A DNA stretch of 64,000 nt, taken from contig NZ_CP109444.1 of the NCBI RefSeq assembly GCF_036227225.1, positions 8,599,501 to 8,663,500 on the forward strand, read 5' to 3'. Shown here piece by piece: positions 40,401-49,386 of the stretch. The stretch's first letter is position 1. Each line of letters begins with the position of its first letter. Below the pieces are notes generated by a model. The model saw only the letters and a list, made by a program, of their open reading frames with translations. It had not been told where the DNA came from and searched no databases. Origin of the DNA: Streptomyces sp. NBC_01478. GTDB taxonomy: Bacteria; Actinomycetota; Actinomycetes; Streptomycetales; Streptomycetaceae. The position numbers were made by a program, and so were the translations under genes.

Positions 40401-41093
40401 ATGAGCACAGCGAAGAACGTCGTTCTCGTGCACGGCGGTTTCGTCGACGGATCGGGCTGGCGGGGCGTCTACGACGCGCTCCGCGCCGACGGCTACCACG
40501 TGAGCGTCGTCCAGAACCCCACCCTGTCCCTCGAAGGCGACGTCGCCACGACCAAACGGGTCCTCGACGCCCAGGACGGCCCGACCGTACTCGTCGGACA
40601 CTCCTACGGCGGCGCGGTGATCTCCGAGGCCGGCACCCACGCGAACGTGTCGGCGCTCGTGTACATCGCGGCGTTCGCGCCCGACAAGGGCGAGTCCGTG
40701 AACACCCTCATCGCCGACCCGCCGCCCGGAGCGCCCGTGCCGCCGATCCTGCCGCCCGTCGACGGGTTCCTCTTCCTGGACCGGGAGAAGTTCGCCGCGT
40801 CCTTCGCCGGTGATCTGCCCGCCGCCGACGCCCAGTTCCTCGCCGACTCCCAAGTGCCCTGGGGAGTGGACGCGTTGGCGGGCGCGGTCACCGAGCCCGC
40901 CTGGCAGACCAGGCCGAGTTTCTACCTCGTCGCCACCGACGACCGCATGATCCCGCCGCCCGCCCAGCGCGTCATGGCCGAGCGGGCCGGAGCGACCGTG
41001 ACGGAGACCGCCGGCAGCCACGCCGTGTACGTGTCCAAGCCCGCCGAGGTCGCCGCGTTCATCGCGAAGGCGGCTTCCAGCCCCACCACTTGA
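40401..41093 (+). CDS. Alpha/beta hydrolase
   Basis: A 230-residue single-domain alpha/beta hydrolase of the small esterase (MES/salicylate-binding-like) group. VLVHGGFVDGSGW is the oxyanion loop; the nucleophile is Ser in VGHSYGG; the acid is probably Asp in YLVATDDRMIPP and the base His in AGSHAVYVSKP. The ATG at 40401 has AAAGGAG upstream. The substrate is unknown. Confidence 0.9.
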   Translation: MSTAKNVVLVHGGFVDGSGWRGVYDALRADGYHVSVVQNPTLSLEGDVATTKRVLDAQDGPTVLVGHSYGGAVISEAGTHANVSALVYIAAFAPDKGESVNTLIADPPPGAPVPPILPPVDGFLFLDREKFAASFAGDLPAADAQFLADSQVPWGVDALAGAVTEPAWQTRPSFYLVATDDRMIPPPAQRVMAERAGATVTETAGSHAVYVSKPAEVAAFIAKAASSPTT

Positions 41094-41244
41094 GCCGCTG
41101 GGTCTTCTTCACCGGCAGTCGTGGCGGCCGCGGCGCTCAGCACGGCCGCCACCACCGCGGCGGCGGACCCGGCACCCCCCGCACAGGTGTCCGCCGCCGC
41201 GGCCAACTCCCGTACCCCTCAGCCCACTTCACCCGGAAAGCGGC

Positions 41245-42645
41245 ATGACGAACGAGAACGAGAACGAGACCCCTGTTCCCCTCTACCTCCAGGGCCGCTT
41301 CGCGCCGGTCCCCGAGGAACACACCGCCGCCGAACTCACCGTACGGGGCACCCTCCCGCCCGACCTGGACGGCCGCTATCTGCGCAACGGCCCCAACCCG
41401 CTGCCCGGCGAGGACCGGGGGCACTGGTTCACCGGCCCCGGCATGCTCCACGGCATCCGGCTGCGCGGCGGCCGAGCCGAGTGGTACCGCAACAGGTGGG
41501 TCCGCACAAGGGAGTTGGAGGGCCACCCCTTCGTCCGCGCGGACGGCACCATCGACCTGGCCGCCACGCCCGCCAACACCCATGTGATCCGGCACGCCGA
41601 CACCGTGCTCGCCCTGTGCGAGGTGGGCCTTCCCTACTGGGTCACGCCGGAGCTGGAGACCGAGGGGCCCTACGACTTCGGTGGGAAACTGACCACCGCG
41701 ATGACCGCGCATCCCAAGGAGGACCCGGTCACCGGTGAACTGCACCTGTTCGGGACCGGGTTCGCGCCGCCGTACCTCACCTACCACCGGGTCACCCCGG
41801 AGGGCGTGCTGCTCGACAGCCGGCCGATCGACGTTCCCGGGCCGACGATGATGCACGACTTCGCCATCACCGAGCACCACATCGTGTGGCTGGACCTGCC
41901 CGTCGTCTTCGACCCCGTCCTGGCCGGGCGCGGCGGGATGCCGTACCGGTGGGCCGAGGCGTACGGCGCGCGGATCGGGATCATGTCCCGTGAGCACGGT
42001 TCCACCGACGTGCGCTGGTTCGACGTCGATCCCTGCTACGTCTTCCATGTGGGCAACGCCTATGAGGACGCGCAGGGGTGTGTGGTCCTGGACGCGGTGC
42101 GCTACGACGACGCCGGCTTCCGGAAGGTCTGGGGCGACATCGGCGGACCCACCGGGCAGAGCGTCCCGAGTGTGCCGAGCGGCCCGGTCGGGGTGCGGGA
42201 GCCGGGGCACACCCAGGCCCCCTCCGTCCTGTACCGGTGGACCCTGGACCCGGTGGCCGGCCGGGTCACCGAGTCCCAACTGGACGACCGCGAGGCCGAG
42301 TTCCCCACCCACAACGAGACCCTCACCGGGCGCCCGAACCGCTACCTCTACACCGTCAACGGTGACGGCATCGCCAAGCACGACCTCACCCGCCGGACCG
42401 GTGACGTCCACAAGACGCCCGGCAGCCGCTACTCCGGCGAGGCCGTCTTCGTACCGGCGTCGGACGGTACCGACGAGGACGCGGGCTGGCTCGTGTCGCT
42501 CGTCTCGGACGACGACGGCGCGGCGGGGGAGCTGCTCGTCCTCGACGCCTCGGACCTCGCGGTGCAGGCGGTCGTCGAGCTGCCGTACCCGGTTCCGTCC
42601 GGCTTCCACGGCAGTTGGCTGCCCGAGCCTGCCGAACAGGCCTGA
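41245..42645 (+). CDS. Carotenoid cleavage oxygenase (RPE65/CCO family)
   Basis: A 466-residue non-haem iron dioxygenase with a seven-bladed propeller. The four iron-binding histidines are His156 (TAHPK), His204 (MMHDF), His268 (VFHVGNAYE) and His455 (GFHGSW); the opening LPPDLDGRYLRNGPNP is also diagnostic. Substrates in the family range from carotenoids and apocarotenals to stilbenes and lignostilbenes. No carotenoid synthesis gene is in the window, so the substrate is open. A short GTG frame from 41121 just upstream looks like a degraded signal peptide. Confidence 0.92.
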   Translation: MTNENENETPVPLYLQGRFAPVPEEHTAAELTVRGTLPPDLDGRYLRNGPNPLPGEDRGHWFTGPGMLHGIRLRGGRAEWYRNRWVRTRELEGHPFVRADGTIDLAATPANTHVIRHADTVLALCEVGLPYWVTPELETEGPYDFGGKLTTAMTAHPKEDPVTGELHLFGTGFAPPYLTYHRVTPEGVLLDSRPIDVPGPTMMHDFAITEHHIVWLDLPVVFDPVLAGRGGMPYRWAEAYGARIGIMSREHGSTDVRWFDVDPCYVFHVGNAYEDAQGCVVLDAVRYDDAGFRKVWGDIGGPTGQSVPSVPSGPVGVREPGHTQAPSVLYRWTLDPVAGRVTESQLDDREAEFPTHNETLTGRPNRYLYTVNGDGIAKHDLTRRTGDVHKTPGSRYSGEAVFVPASDGTDEDAGWLVSLVSDDDGAAGELLVLDASDLAVQAVVELPYPVPSGFHGSWLPEPAEQA

Positions 42646-42814
42646 CTCCAGGGCGGGTTGACCGATCCGGGCGAGGGGGCCCACGAGGAGCCGTAGCGGC
42701 GTACCTTCCTCGGCAAGGGTCCCCTCGACCCGACACGTGCCGTCCATCCTGTGTTCACCGTCGGGTGGGAGAAGTGGGACCTCAAGAGCACGGGACCGAA
42801 CTCCCCGGAGGTTC

Positions 42815-43783
42815 ATGGTGACCCTCGACCGTCCCACGGATGAGGAACTCACCCGCAGGGCCCAGGCCGGCGAGTCCGGCGCCCTGGGGCTGCTGCTGAC
42901 GCGCCATCAGGCGCCCATGCGCGCCGTCGCGTTGAGCCTGCTCGGCTACGGCCCCGATGCCGAGGACGCCGTCCAGGACGCCGCGTTGACCGCGCTGCGG
43001 CGGATCGGCGGCGTACGGGAACCGGCGGCCGTCGGGGCCTGGCTGCGGGCGATCGTACGGAACGCCTCCCGGATGAGGCTGCGGGCCGTCCGGGAGTTCC
43101 CCGGCCTCGACGGGCTGGAGTCCGCGCATCTGGGCGACCTCGTCGAGCCCGCGCAGCCGGAGCGGCTGATCGAGCAGCACGCGCTGCGGGACTGGATCTG
43201 GGACGCGGTGGAGGAACTGCCGCAGGAGCAGCAACTGGTGCTGATGCTGCGGCACTTCAGCGGGATCACCTCGTACCAGGAGATCGCCGAGGCCTGCGAG
43301 GTGCCGGTCGGCACCGTGCGCAGCCGGCTCAACCAGGCCCGGGCGAAGATGGCCAAGGTGCTGCTGTCGACCGCGACCGGTGGCCACGACGACGCCGCCG
43401 CGCTCACCGAGGACAGCCGGCAGGAGGCCGAGGTCACGCTGGACGGCGCCATGCGCGGCCAACTGCCGCCGGAGATCCTGGAGTTGTGGCCGGCGGAGAC
43501 CGAACTGGTCGGCGTCCTCAACAAGGAGGGCGGACGCCTCCATCCCTTCCCGGCCATGCGGGAGACCCGGACCAAGGGCGTGACCCAGCATCTGCGTCAT
43601 GTCGTGGCCAGCCGAGACATCGCCATCTGGGAGATGGAGGCGGTCAATCCCGCCGGTATCTCGAACCCCTGCCCGCCCACTCTCGCCTGGCTGATGTTCC
43701 GGCGCGAGGGGCGGGTGCGGAGGCTCCGGGTGGTGTTCCCGGGGGCGGGGGCGACGTCAGGTGGCGCGCAGCAGCTCTCGTAG
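42815..43783 (+). CDS. ECF sigma factor with C-terminal NTF2-like extension
   Basis: A 322-residue protein. Region 2 (about 20-90) includes GYGPDAEDAVQDAALTALRRI and AWLRAIVRNASR; region 4 (about 130-190) includes LPQEQQLVLMLRHFSGITSYQEIAEACEVPVGTVRSRLNQAR. About 110 further residues (from 205) form a SnoaL/NTF2-like extension (LPPEILELWPAETELVGVLN, WLMFRREGRVRRLRVVFPG) as in ECF groups without an anti-sigma, where the extension controls activity. ATG 42815 or GTG 42818 may be the start; GGAGG at 42807-42811 favours either. The 3' end overlaps the convergent cysteine-hydrolase gene by 27 bases. Confidence 0.88.
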   Translation: MVTLDRPTDEELTRRAQAGESGALGLLLTRHQAPMRAVALSLLGYGPDAEDAVQDAALTALRRIGGVREPAAVGAWLRAIVRNASRMRLRAVREFPGLDGLESAHLGDLVEPAQPERLIEQHALRDWIWDAVEELPQEQQLVLMLRHFSGITSYQEIAEACEVPVGTVRSRLNQARAKMAKVLLSTATGGHDDAAALTEDSRQEAEVTLDGAMRGQLPPEILELWPAETELVGVLNKEGGRLHPFPAMRETRTKGVTQHLRHVVASRDIAIWEMEAVNPAGISNPCPPTLAWLMFRREGRVRRLRVVFPGAGATSGGAQQLS

Positions 43784-44344
43784 CTCCGTGGTGTCGATGA
43801 CGTGGGACCGGGACGGGAACACCTTCTCGACCAGCACCCGGTGGGTCTCGGCGTCGGGGTCGGCGACGCCGTCGGACAGGACGAAGATCCGGTAGTCGCG
43901 GTCGGCGGCGTCCATGACGGTGGACAGGACCACGCCGCTGGTGCTGATCCCGGCGAGCACCAGGGTGTCGATGCCGCGCTCGCCCAACTGCTCGTGGAGG
44001 TCGGTCGTGGAGCCGGAGCCGTAGCGGATCTTGCGGACGACGAGGTCGCCGTCCTCGGGGGCGAGCCGCTCGTCGATCCGGGTCGAGCCGTCCTCGTGGT
44101 GCAGCATCTTCGCCCCGGCGACCGCGCTGAAGGAGGCATTGTTCTCGGGGACCGCCGCCCAGTCGTCCTCGGTGAAGGCGACCCGGACGTAGCCGATGGC
44201 GCCGCCGGCGGCACGGACGTCGGCGATGGAGCCCCTGACCCGCTCGACGAGGGCGTCGGAGTCGGGGGCGACGGGGACGATGCCGTTCTGGAAGTCCATG
44301 ACCAGCAGGGCGGTCCGCCCGGGGGTGATCGTGGGGGTGCTCAT
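43757..44344 (-). CDS. Isochorismatase-family hydrolase
   Basis: A 195-residue protein of the isochorismatase/cysteine hydrolase fold, with the Asp motif LLVMDFQNGIVP and Lys in VVRKIRYGSG. The position of the catalytic Cys in nicotinamidase-type enzymes (TNxCV) reads ISTSGVVLST, so Cys is replaced by Gly, as in isochorismatases proper, and thiol chemistry is unlikely. The end overlaps the ECF sigma gene on the other strand. An MFS and a MarR gene follow the same direction upstream, so it belongs to that operon. Confidence 0.88.
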   Translation of the reverse strand: MSTPTITPGRTALLVMDFQNGIVPVAPDSDALVERVRGSIADVRAAGGAIGYVRVAFTEDDWAAVPENNASFSAVAGAKMLHHEDGSTRIDERLAPEDGDLVVRKIRYGSGSTTDLHEQLGERGIDTLVLAGISTSGVVLSTVMDAADRDYRIFVLSDGVADPDAETHRVLVEKVFPSRSHVIDTTELRELLRAT

Positions 44345-44382
44345 GTGCGGTTCTCCTTGAGGGGTTCTTGCTGAGGGGGCTG

Positions 44383-45804
44383 TCAGATGGTCGTGGTGCC
44401 GCGGCCCATCAGTCGCCGGTCCAGGACGGTCAGCAGCAGGACCGCGAGGCCCGCGCCGACCAGGACGAGGCCGAGGAGGTGCAGGCCGTGGTCGGTCACG
44501 CCGGAGCGGAAGACGATGCCGCCGATCACGGCGGAGGTGATCGTCCCGAGGTAGCCGAAGGTCCTGAACAGGCCGGAGGCGGTGCCGATTTGGTCCGGCG
44601 GCGCTTCCAGGTAGAGGGCGGTTTGGTTGCCGACGGTGGTGGTGGCCGAGGCGACGCCGAAGACCAGGGACACCAGCACGATCGCGAGCGCCGGGCTGTG
44701 CGAGGTGAGCAGCATGATCCCGGCCGAGCCGATCAGCATGGTCACCGCCGAGACGATCAGCGGGCCCCGGATCAGATTGCGGCGGGCCAGCGGGTGCGAG
44801 AGCAGCGCCGACACCGCGCCCATCGGCAGCAGCAGGAGTCCCGCCGTCACGCTGGACAGTCCGTGCGCGGCCTGCATCCACTGCGTCACGCCGTACATCA
44901 CGGTGTAGGTGCCGAGCAGGGTGAGCGCCTGGCGCAGATAGGTGCGGGTGAGGGCGCCGTTGGCGGCGAGACCGCGGAAGTCGAAGAACGGTGCCGGCCT
45001 GCGCAGCTCCCACCACACCGTGGGCACCGCGGCCACGACGAAGACGGCGAGCGCGGCCCACCCGAGGCGGGGCAGGCCCATCAGGAAGACGACCAGCGCG
45101 CTCATCGCGACGGCGAAACCGAGGATGCCGGGCAGGTCGATCCGGTCGGCGACCCGTCGGAAAGCCCTGTCCGCGCGGTCGAGCGCCGGGTCCGCGGGCA
45201 GCCGGCGCAGCACCATCACCAGCGCGGTCAAGGTCACCGGGATGTTGATCAGGAACGCCCAGCGCCAGCCCGCGGCGCCGACCAGAAGTCCGCCGATCGG
45301 CGGGCCCACGGCGGCGGTGGCCATGCCCGCGATCGCGATCCCGCCGAGCACTCCGCCCGGCGGTGCGTCAAGACCGGCGTCCTGGGCGCGGCGCCGGATC
45401 AGCACCATCGCGCAGGGGAACGCGGCCGAGGTGCCGACGCCGACCAGGACCCGGGAGACGGTCAGCATCGCCAGGTTCTGCCCCAGGCCCCCGACCACCC
45501 CGCCGAGCAGCACCAGGACGATCCCGGCGAGGAAGATCCGGCGCGCCCCGAGCACCTCCGCCAGCTTCCCGGCGGTGGGCTGCGCCACGGCGCTGGCCAG
45601 ATAGAGCGAGGAGACCAGTACGGCGGTGCTGCCGACCGCGACATGCAGCTCGGTGGCGATCGGCACCAGGGCGGTCGCGATGATGGAGCTGTTGACCGGG
45701 TTCAGGCCCGCGCCCACATAGAGCGGGGTCGTGAAGGTCCACCCGAAGGGCTTGCGCGCGAACTCGCGCGCCGGGGCAGTGGCCTCGCCGGTGTCGGTCC
45801 TCAT
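44383..45804 (-). CDS. MFS multidrug exporter (DHA2 family)
   Basis: A 473-residue transporter with 12-14 membrane helices, including NPVNSSIIATALVPIATELHV (helix 1 signature) and GPPIGGLLVGAAGWRWAFLINIPV (motif C). Its ATG overlaps the MarR stop by 4 bases, and the isochorismatase-fold gene follows 38 bases downstream: a MarR-exporter-hydrolase operon, typical of inducible drug or xenobiotic resistance. Confidence 0.92.
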   Translation of the reverse strand: MRTDTGEATAPAREFARKPFGWTFTTPLYVGAGLNPVNSSIIATALVPIATELHVAVGSTAVLVSSLYLASAVAQPTAGKLAEVLGARRIFLAGIVLVLLGGVVGGLGQNLAMLTVSRVLVGVGTSAAFPCAMVLIRRRAQDAGLDAPPGGVLGGIAIAGMATAAVGPPIGGLLVGAAGWRWAFLINIPVTLTALVMVLRRLPADPALDRADRAFRRVADRIDLPGILGFAVAMSALVVFLMGLPRLGWAALAVFVVAAVPTVWWELRRPAPFFDFRGLAANGALTRTYLRQALTLLGTYTVMYGVTQWMQAAHGLSSVTAGLLLLPMGAVSALLSHPLARRNLIRGPLIVSAVTMLIGSAGIMLLTSHSPALAIVLVSLVFGVASATTTVGNQTALYLEAPPDQIGTASGLFRTFGYLGTITSAVIGGIVFRSGVTDHGLHLLGLVLVGAGLAVLLLTVLDRRLMGRGTTTI

Positions 45805-46271
45805 ATGCCGCCGTCGTTCAACTCGGCGGTGGCGAGCCGCTCCAGCAACTCGACGGCCTTCTCCACGTTCTCGCGCTCGTCCGGGGCGACCACCTGCTCG
45901 ATGGCCCGCGCCAGGAAGGAGGCGCGCCCCGCGAGCAGTTGCTGGACCAGTTCGGTCGCGGACGGGTCGGCGCTCATCAGCTTCTTGCGGCCGTCCTGCG
46001 CGTCGGGCTCGCTGCGGACCAGCCCGGCGGCCTTGAGCACCGCGAGGCTCTGTGCGATGGACTGCGCGCTGACGCGCTCCAGCACGGCCAGGCGCGCGGC
46101 GGTGACGGGCCCCTCCCGCACGACACTCGCCAGCACGCCGAGCTGCGTGAGGGTCAGGCCGGTCGCATGCTGGCCCGACTCCGCGCGCAGCCGTGCGCGC
46201 AGCCGGGTCATCGCGTCGTTGAGCCGCTGAGCGGTCGCGACGGACTGCTCCGGCGCGGGGTTCGTGGTCAT
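45801..46271 (-). CDS. MarR-family repressor
   Basis: A 156-residue winged-helix regulator (LTLTQLGVLASVVREGPVTAARLAVLERVSAQSIAQSLAVLKAAGLV; wing SEPDAQDGRKKLMSADP). It is the first gene of the operon with the exporter. A nearly perfect 18-bp inverted repeat, ideal for a MarR dimer, starts 12 bases before its ATG, so it should repress its own operon and probably the divergent side as well. Confidence 0.92.
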   Translation of the reverse strand: MTTNPAPEQSVATAQRLNDAMTRLRARLRAESGQHATGLTLTQLGVLASVVREGPVTAARLAVLERVSAQSIAQSLAVLKAAGLVRSEPDAQDGRKKLMSADPSATELVQQLLAGRASFLARAIEQVVAPDERENVEKAVELLERLATAELNDGGI

Positions 46272-46283
46272 GGATCCAACGTA

Positions 46284-46323
46284 AAACTACACAAGCAACT
46301 TTGCCAAGTTACTTGTGTAGTTT
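46284..46323. promoter_or_regulatory. MarR operator: 18-bp inverted repeat with 4-bp spacer
   Basis: AAACTACACAAGCAACTT (46284-46301), TGCC, then AAGTTACTTGTGTAGTTT (46306-46323). The arms match at 17 of 18 positions. It is AT-rich in a GC-rich genome and sits between the MarR gene start (46271) and the end of the upstream hydrolase gene (46339). Confidence 0.88.
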
Positions 46324-46338
46324 CCGCTGTCTGCTGGA

Positions 46339-47256
46339 TCACACCGCCAGGTGGGTGTCGAAGAAGCCGCTCAGCTTCTCCACGGCGGGCGTCACGTACG
46401 CGTCCTTGTCATAGAGGTCGACGTGCGAAGCGTCCTCGATCCACGCCAACTCCTTTGGCCCGTGCGCCTTTTGGAACGCCTCCACGCTCATCCAGGACGT
46501 CACCGCGGCCCGCCCGACGACCAGCAGCAGCGGCCGCGGCGCGATCAGCGCGACGGACGCGAACGTGTCGAAGGCGGCGATGCGGTCCACGCTCGTCCAG
46601 GTCAGCGACTTGGCCGAGCGGGGGTGCCCGGCGCGCGGAGTGCAGTAGTACTCCCAGCCCTCGTGGACGTGCGGGCCGCCCGCGCGCGCCTCCTCCTCGG
46701 TGGCGGGGAAGACCGGGAAGCGCCGGACGTCCGCACCACCGGCCTCCGCGGTACGGGCCGCGGAGGCGGCGGCCAGCATGCCTTCGATGACGGCCGGGTC
46801 CTGGGCGCCGTCCGCGCCGAGCCGGAACTGCCGTGACATGTCTACGGCGCTGACCGTGCCCACGGCCCGGATGCGCGGGTCGGTCGCGGTCGCCGCCAGG
46901 GCGTAGCCGCCCGAGGCGCAGACGCCCAGCGCCCCGATGCGGCCGGGGTCGACCTCGTCGAGGGTGCCGAGGAAGGAGACGGCGGCCTTGAGGTCCTCGA
47001 CCCGCTGCCCCGGATCCTCCAGACCGCGCGGCTCGCCCTCGCTCTCGCCCTGGTGGGCGGCGTCGAAGGCGAGCGTGACGAACCCGCGCTCGGCCAGCAG
47101 GCGGGCATACAGACCGGAGGCCTGTTCCTTCACCCCGGTGCCGGGATGCCCGACCACGATCGCGGGACGCGGCACCCCCGGCGTCTCCTCGTCCGGGGTG
47201 TAGAGATGACCGGCGAGCTTCAGGCCCGCGCTGAGGAAGGTGACATCGGTACGCAT
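46339..47256 (-). CDS. Alpha/beta hydrolase, dienelactone-hydrolase-like
   Basis: A 305-residue hydrolase. The nucleophile elbow reads GALGVCASGGYALA, with Cys at the position of Ser in GxSxG, as in dienelactone hydrolases; the acid/base region is near VVGRAAVTSWMS and ASHVDLYDKD. Conserved HPGTGVKEQASGLYARLLAERGFV places it in the YcjY/DltE-like group. The ATG is at 47256. It is divergent from an XRE regulator with 146 bases between, a frequent regulator-target pairing. Confidence 0.88.
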   Translation of the reverse strand: MRTDVTFLSAGLKLAGHLYTPDEETPGVPRPAIVVGHPGTGVKEQASGLYARLLAERGFVTLAFDAAHQGESEGEPRGLEDPGQRVEDLKAAVSFLGTLDEVDPGRIGALGVCASGGYALAATATDPRIRAVGTVSAVDMSRQFRLGADGAQDPAVIEGMLAAASAARTAEAGGADVRRFPVFPATEEEARAGGPHVHEGWEYYCTPRAGHPRSAKSLTWTSVDRIAAFDTFASVALIAPRPLLLVVGRAAVTSWMSVEAFQKAHGPKELAWIEDASHVDLYDKDAYVTPAVEKLSGFFDTHLAV

Positions 47257-47402
47257 GAGGGTGCACTCCAGTCGGAGGTGGGGGAGCCGGTGTACGGCCA
47301 TGCCCCCACCGTCACTCCACCCCGCCCGGCGCCACCAGGGACGGCTCTGCCTATGCGGTTCTGTACCAGGCACGCCCGCGCCGGCCCGAGGACACTGGAG
47401 CC

Positions 47403-48287
47403 ATGGCAGATCGCGACGCGTCGCCCCCCTCCGGTCCCTCCGGCAACGAACTGGGCGACTTCCTGCGCGCCCGCCGGGCAGACCGCGATCCGCGGCAGGC
47501 GGGCTTCCCCGACGACGGCCGACTGCGACGCGTGCCCGGGCTGCGCAGGGAGGAACTGGCGTATCTCGCGCACGTGAGCGTCGACTACATCGTCCGCCTG
47601 GAGCAGGGCCGCACCCGCCGGGGTTCCCGTGCCGTCCTGGACGCCCTGGCCGACGCGCTGCACCTCGCCCCGGACGAGCGCACCTACCTCTTCACGCTGG
47701 CCGAGGTCGCGCCGGGAGCATCCGCCCGTCCGCCCGGCCGCTCCGAAGTCGCCCCGCGACTAAGGCAGTTGCTGGACATCATGCACGACGTCCCCGCCAT
47801 GGTGCTGCACCGCGGCATGGACGTCCTCGCCTGGAACCGCGCGGCCACGGCTCTGCTCACCGACTTCGGCGCCCTGCCCCCGGCCGAGCGCAACCTGATC
47901 CGGCTCACCTTCCTGGACACCGACTTCCGTGCCCTGTACGCGGATTGGCCCCGGGCCGCCCGCGAGTGCGTCGCCGTGCTGCGCATGGAGGCGGGCCGCA
48001 CCCCGCACGACCCGGCACTTGACACCCTGATCGCCGAACTCGCCGCCCGCGACCCGGACTTCCGCACGTGGTGGGCCGAGCACCAGGTACGGGGACCGCG
48101 CCAGCTCACCAAGACGTACGTTCATCCGGTCGCCGGTGAACTCACCCTCGACGTCCAGCAGTTCACCGTCGACACGCACCCGGAGCAGTTCCTCGTCGCC
48201 TACACGGCGCCGCCGGACTCGCCCTCGCAGGAGGCGTTGCGGTTCCTGTTGCAGTGGGCCGGCCTCAGCAGCACTCAGGCGGGGTGA
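47403..48287 (+). CDS. XRE-family regulator with MmyB-like ligand domain
   Basis: A 294-residue protein: helix-turn-helix (about 14-90, LRREELAYLAHVSVDYIVRLEQGR) followed by an MmyB-like PAS-related domain (about 110-285, LRQLLDIMHDVPAMVLHRGMDVLAWNRAA and TYVHPVAGELTLDVQQF). Such regulators are very common in Streptomyces next to reductases or hydrolases that they control, and bind small hydrophobic ligands. The likely target is the divergent hydrolase gene. Confidence 0.92.
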   Translation: MADRDASPPSGPSGNELGDFLRARRADRDPRQAGFPDDGRLRRVPGLRREELAYLAHVSVDYIVRLEQGRTRRGSRAVLDALADALHLAPDERTYLFTLAEVAPGASARPPGRSEVAPRLRQLLDIMHDVPAMVLHRGMDVLAWNRAATALLTDFGALPPAERNLIRLTFLDTDFRALYADWPRAARECVAVLRMEAGRTPHDPALDTLIAELAARDPDFRTWWAEHQVRGPRQLTKTYVHPVAGELTLDVQQFTVDTHPEQFLVAYTAPPDSPSQEALRFLLQWAGLSSTQAG

Positions 48288-48291
48288 GCGT

Positions 48292-49284
48292 TCACCCGCC
48301 GACCGGCGCGCCCGCCACCGCCGAACTGCCGGGCAGGGGCGTACGAGCGGGCCTTTCGGCCAGCACGTCGAGGATGTTGTCCACCGCCAGGTCGACCATC
48401 GCGGCCCGGGTCGCCTCGGTGGCCGACCCGATGTGGGGGAGTGTGATCACGTTCGGCTCGGCGACCAGCGGGGACAACTCCGTTCCCATCGGCTCCCGTT
48501 CGAAGACATCGAGCCCGGCGGAGTGCAGGCGCCCCTCGCGGACGGCGTCCAACAGGGCTTCTTCGTCGACGACTCCGCCGCGCGAGGTGCTGACCAGCGT
48601 GGCCGTGGGCTTCATCGCCGCCAGCTCGCGGGCCGAGATCAGATGGCGGGTCTCCTCGGTGAGCGGAACGTGCAGCGACACCACGTCGGAGTCGGCCAGC
48701 AGCGCGGCCAGGCCCACCGAGGCCGACAGGTCGTCGTCCGGGGCGTACGGGTCGTGGTGGATCACGCGCATCCCGAAACCGTGGGCCCGGCGGGCCACCG
48801 CGCGGCCGATCTGGCCGTAGCCGACCAGGCCGAGGGTGGCTCCGTGGACGTCCAGGCCGAGATAGTCGTGCATCCGGAACAGTTCCCAGGAGCCGTCCGC
48901 GAGGCTCGCCCCGGCCGCGCCGATGCGGCGGCGGGCGGCGAGGATCAGCGCGAAGGTGAGGTCGGCGGTGGTCTCCGCGAGCACCCGGGGTGTGTGCGTG
49001 ACGACGATGCCGCGCTCGGCGGCGGCAGCGCGGTCCACGTTGTCGAAGCCCATGCTGGCCAGCGCGATGACACGCAGCGAGGGGCCCGCCGCGTCCATCA
49101 GGGCGGCGTCCACGGGGTCGTTGCCGAGAGCCAGCACACCGCTCACACCCGGGGCGAGGGCGGCGAGATCGGCGGGGCCGGGCTTTTCGGTGCCGGGCCA
49201 CGACACCGGTTCCGCTGTTTCGGACAGCCGGCCCAGACCGTTGCCGGGCAGGGTTCCGCGGGTGACGAGGACACGCTTTTCCAT
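48292..49284 (-). CDS. D-2-hydroxyacid dehydrogenase
   Basis: A 330-residue NAD(P)H-dependent oxidoreductase of the glyoxylate/hydroxypyruvate reductase type. The dinucleotide motif is GLVGYGQIGRAVA; catalytic Arg lies in STSRGGVVDE, Glu in FEREP and His in LPHIGSATEAT. It is convergent with the XRE gene (4-base gap) and 102 bases downstream of a LysR gene in the same direction. It may reduce 2-oxo acids from the nearby aldolase operon; this is inference. Confidence 0.9.
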   Translation of the reverse strand: MEKRVLVTRGTLPGNGLGRLSETAEPVSWPGTEKPGPADLAALAPGVSGVLALGNDPVDAALMDAAGPSLRVIALASMGFDNVDRAAAAERGIVVTHTPRVLAETTADLTFALILAARRRIGAAGASLADGSWELFRMHDYLGLDVHGATLGLVGYGQIGRAVARRAHGFGMRVIHHDPYAPDDDLSASVGLAALLADSDVVSLHVPLTEETRHLISARELAAMKPTATLVSTSRGGVVDEEALLDAVREGRLHSAGLDVFEREPMGTELSPLVAEPNVITLPHIGSATEATRAAMVDLAVDNILDVLAERPARTPLPGSSAVAGAPVGG

Positions 49285-49386
49285 CTGCTTCTCCAGTGAC
49301 GAGCCATGCTTTACCGGCCAGGTGGATCAATTCGATCGACGCTAGTCGGGGCGGTCACCGGAAACAAATAGCGGATTCCTCTGACG

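Noticed and set aside
41121..41244. Short frame resembling a secreted protein N-terminus (AAAALSTAATTAAADPAPPAQ) before the carotenoid oxygenase
   Set aside because: No ribosome-binding site, and the frame continues into the oxygenase gene out of phase. At most a relic of a signal peptide.
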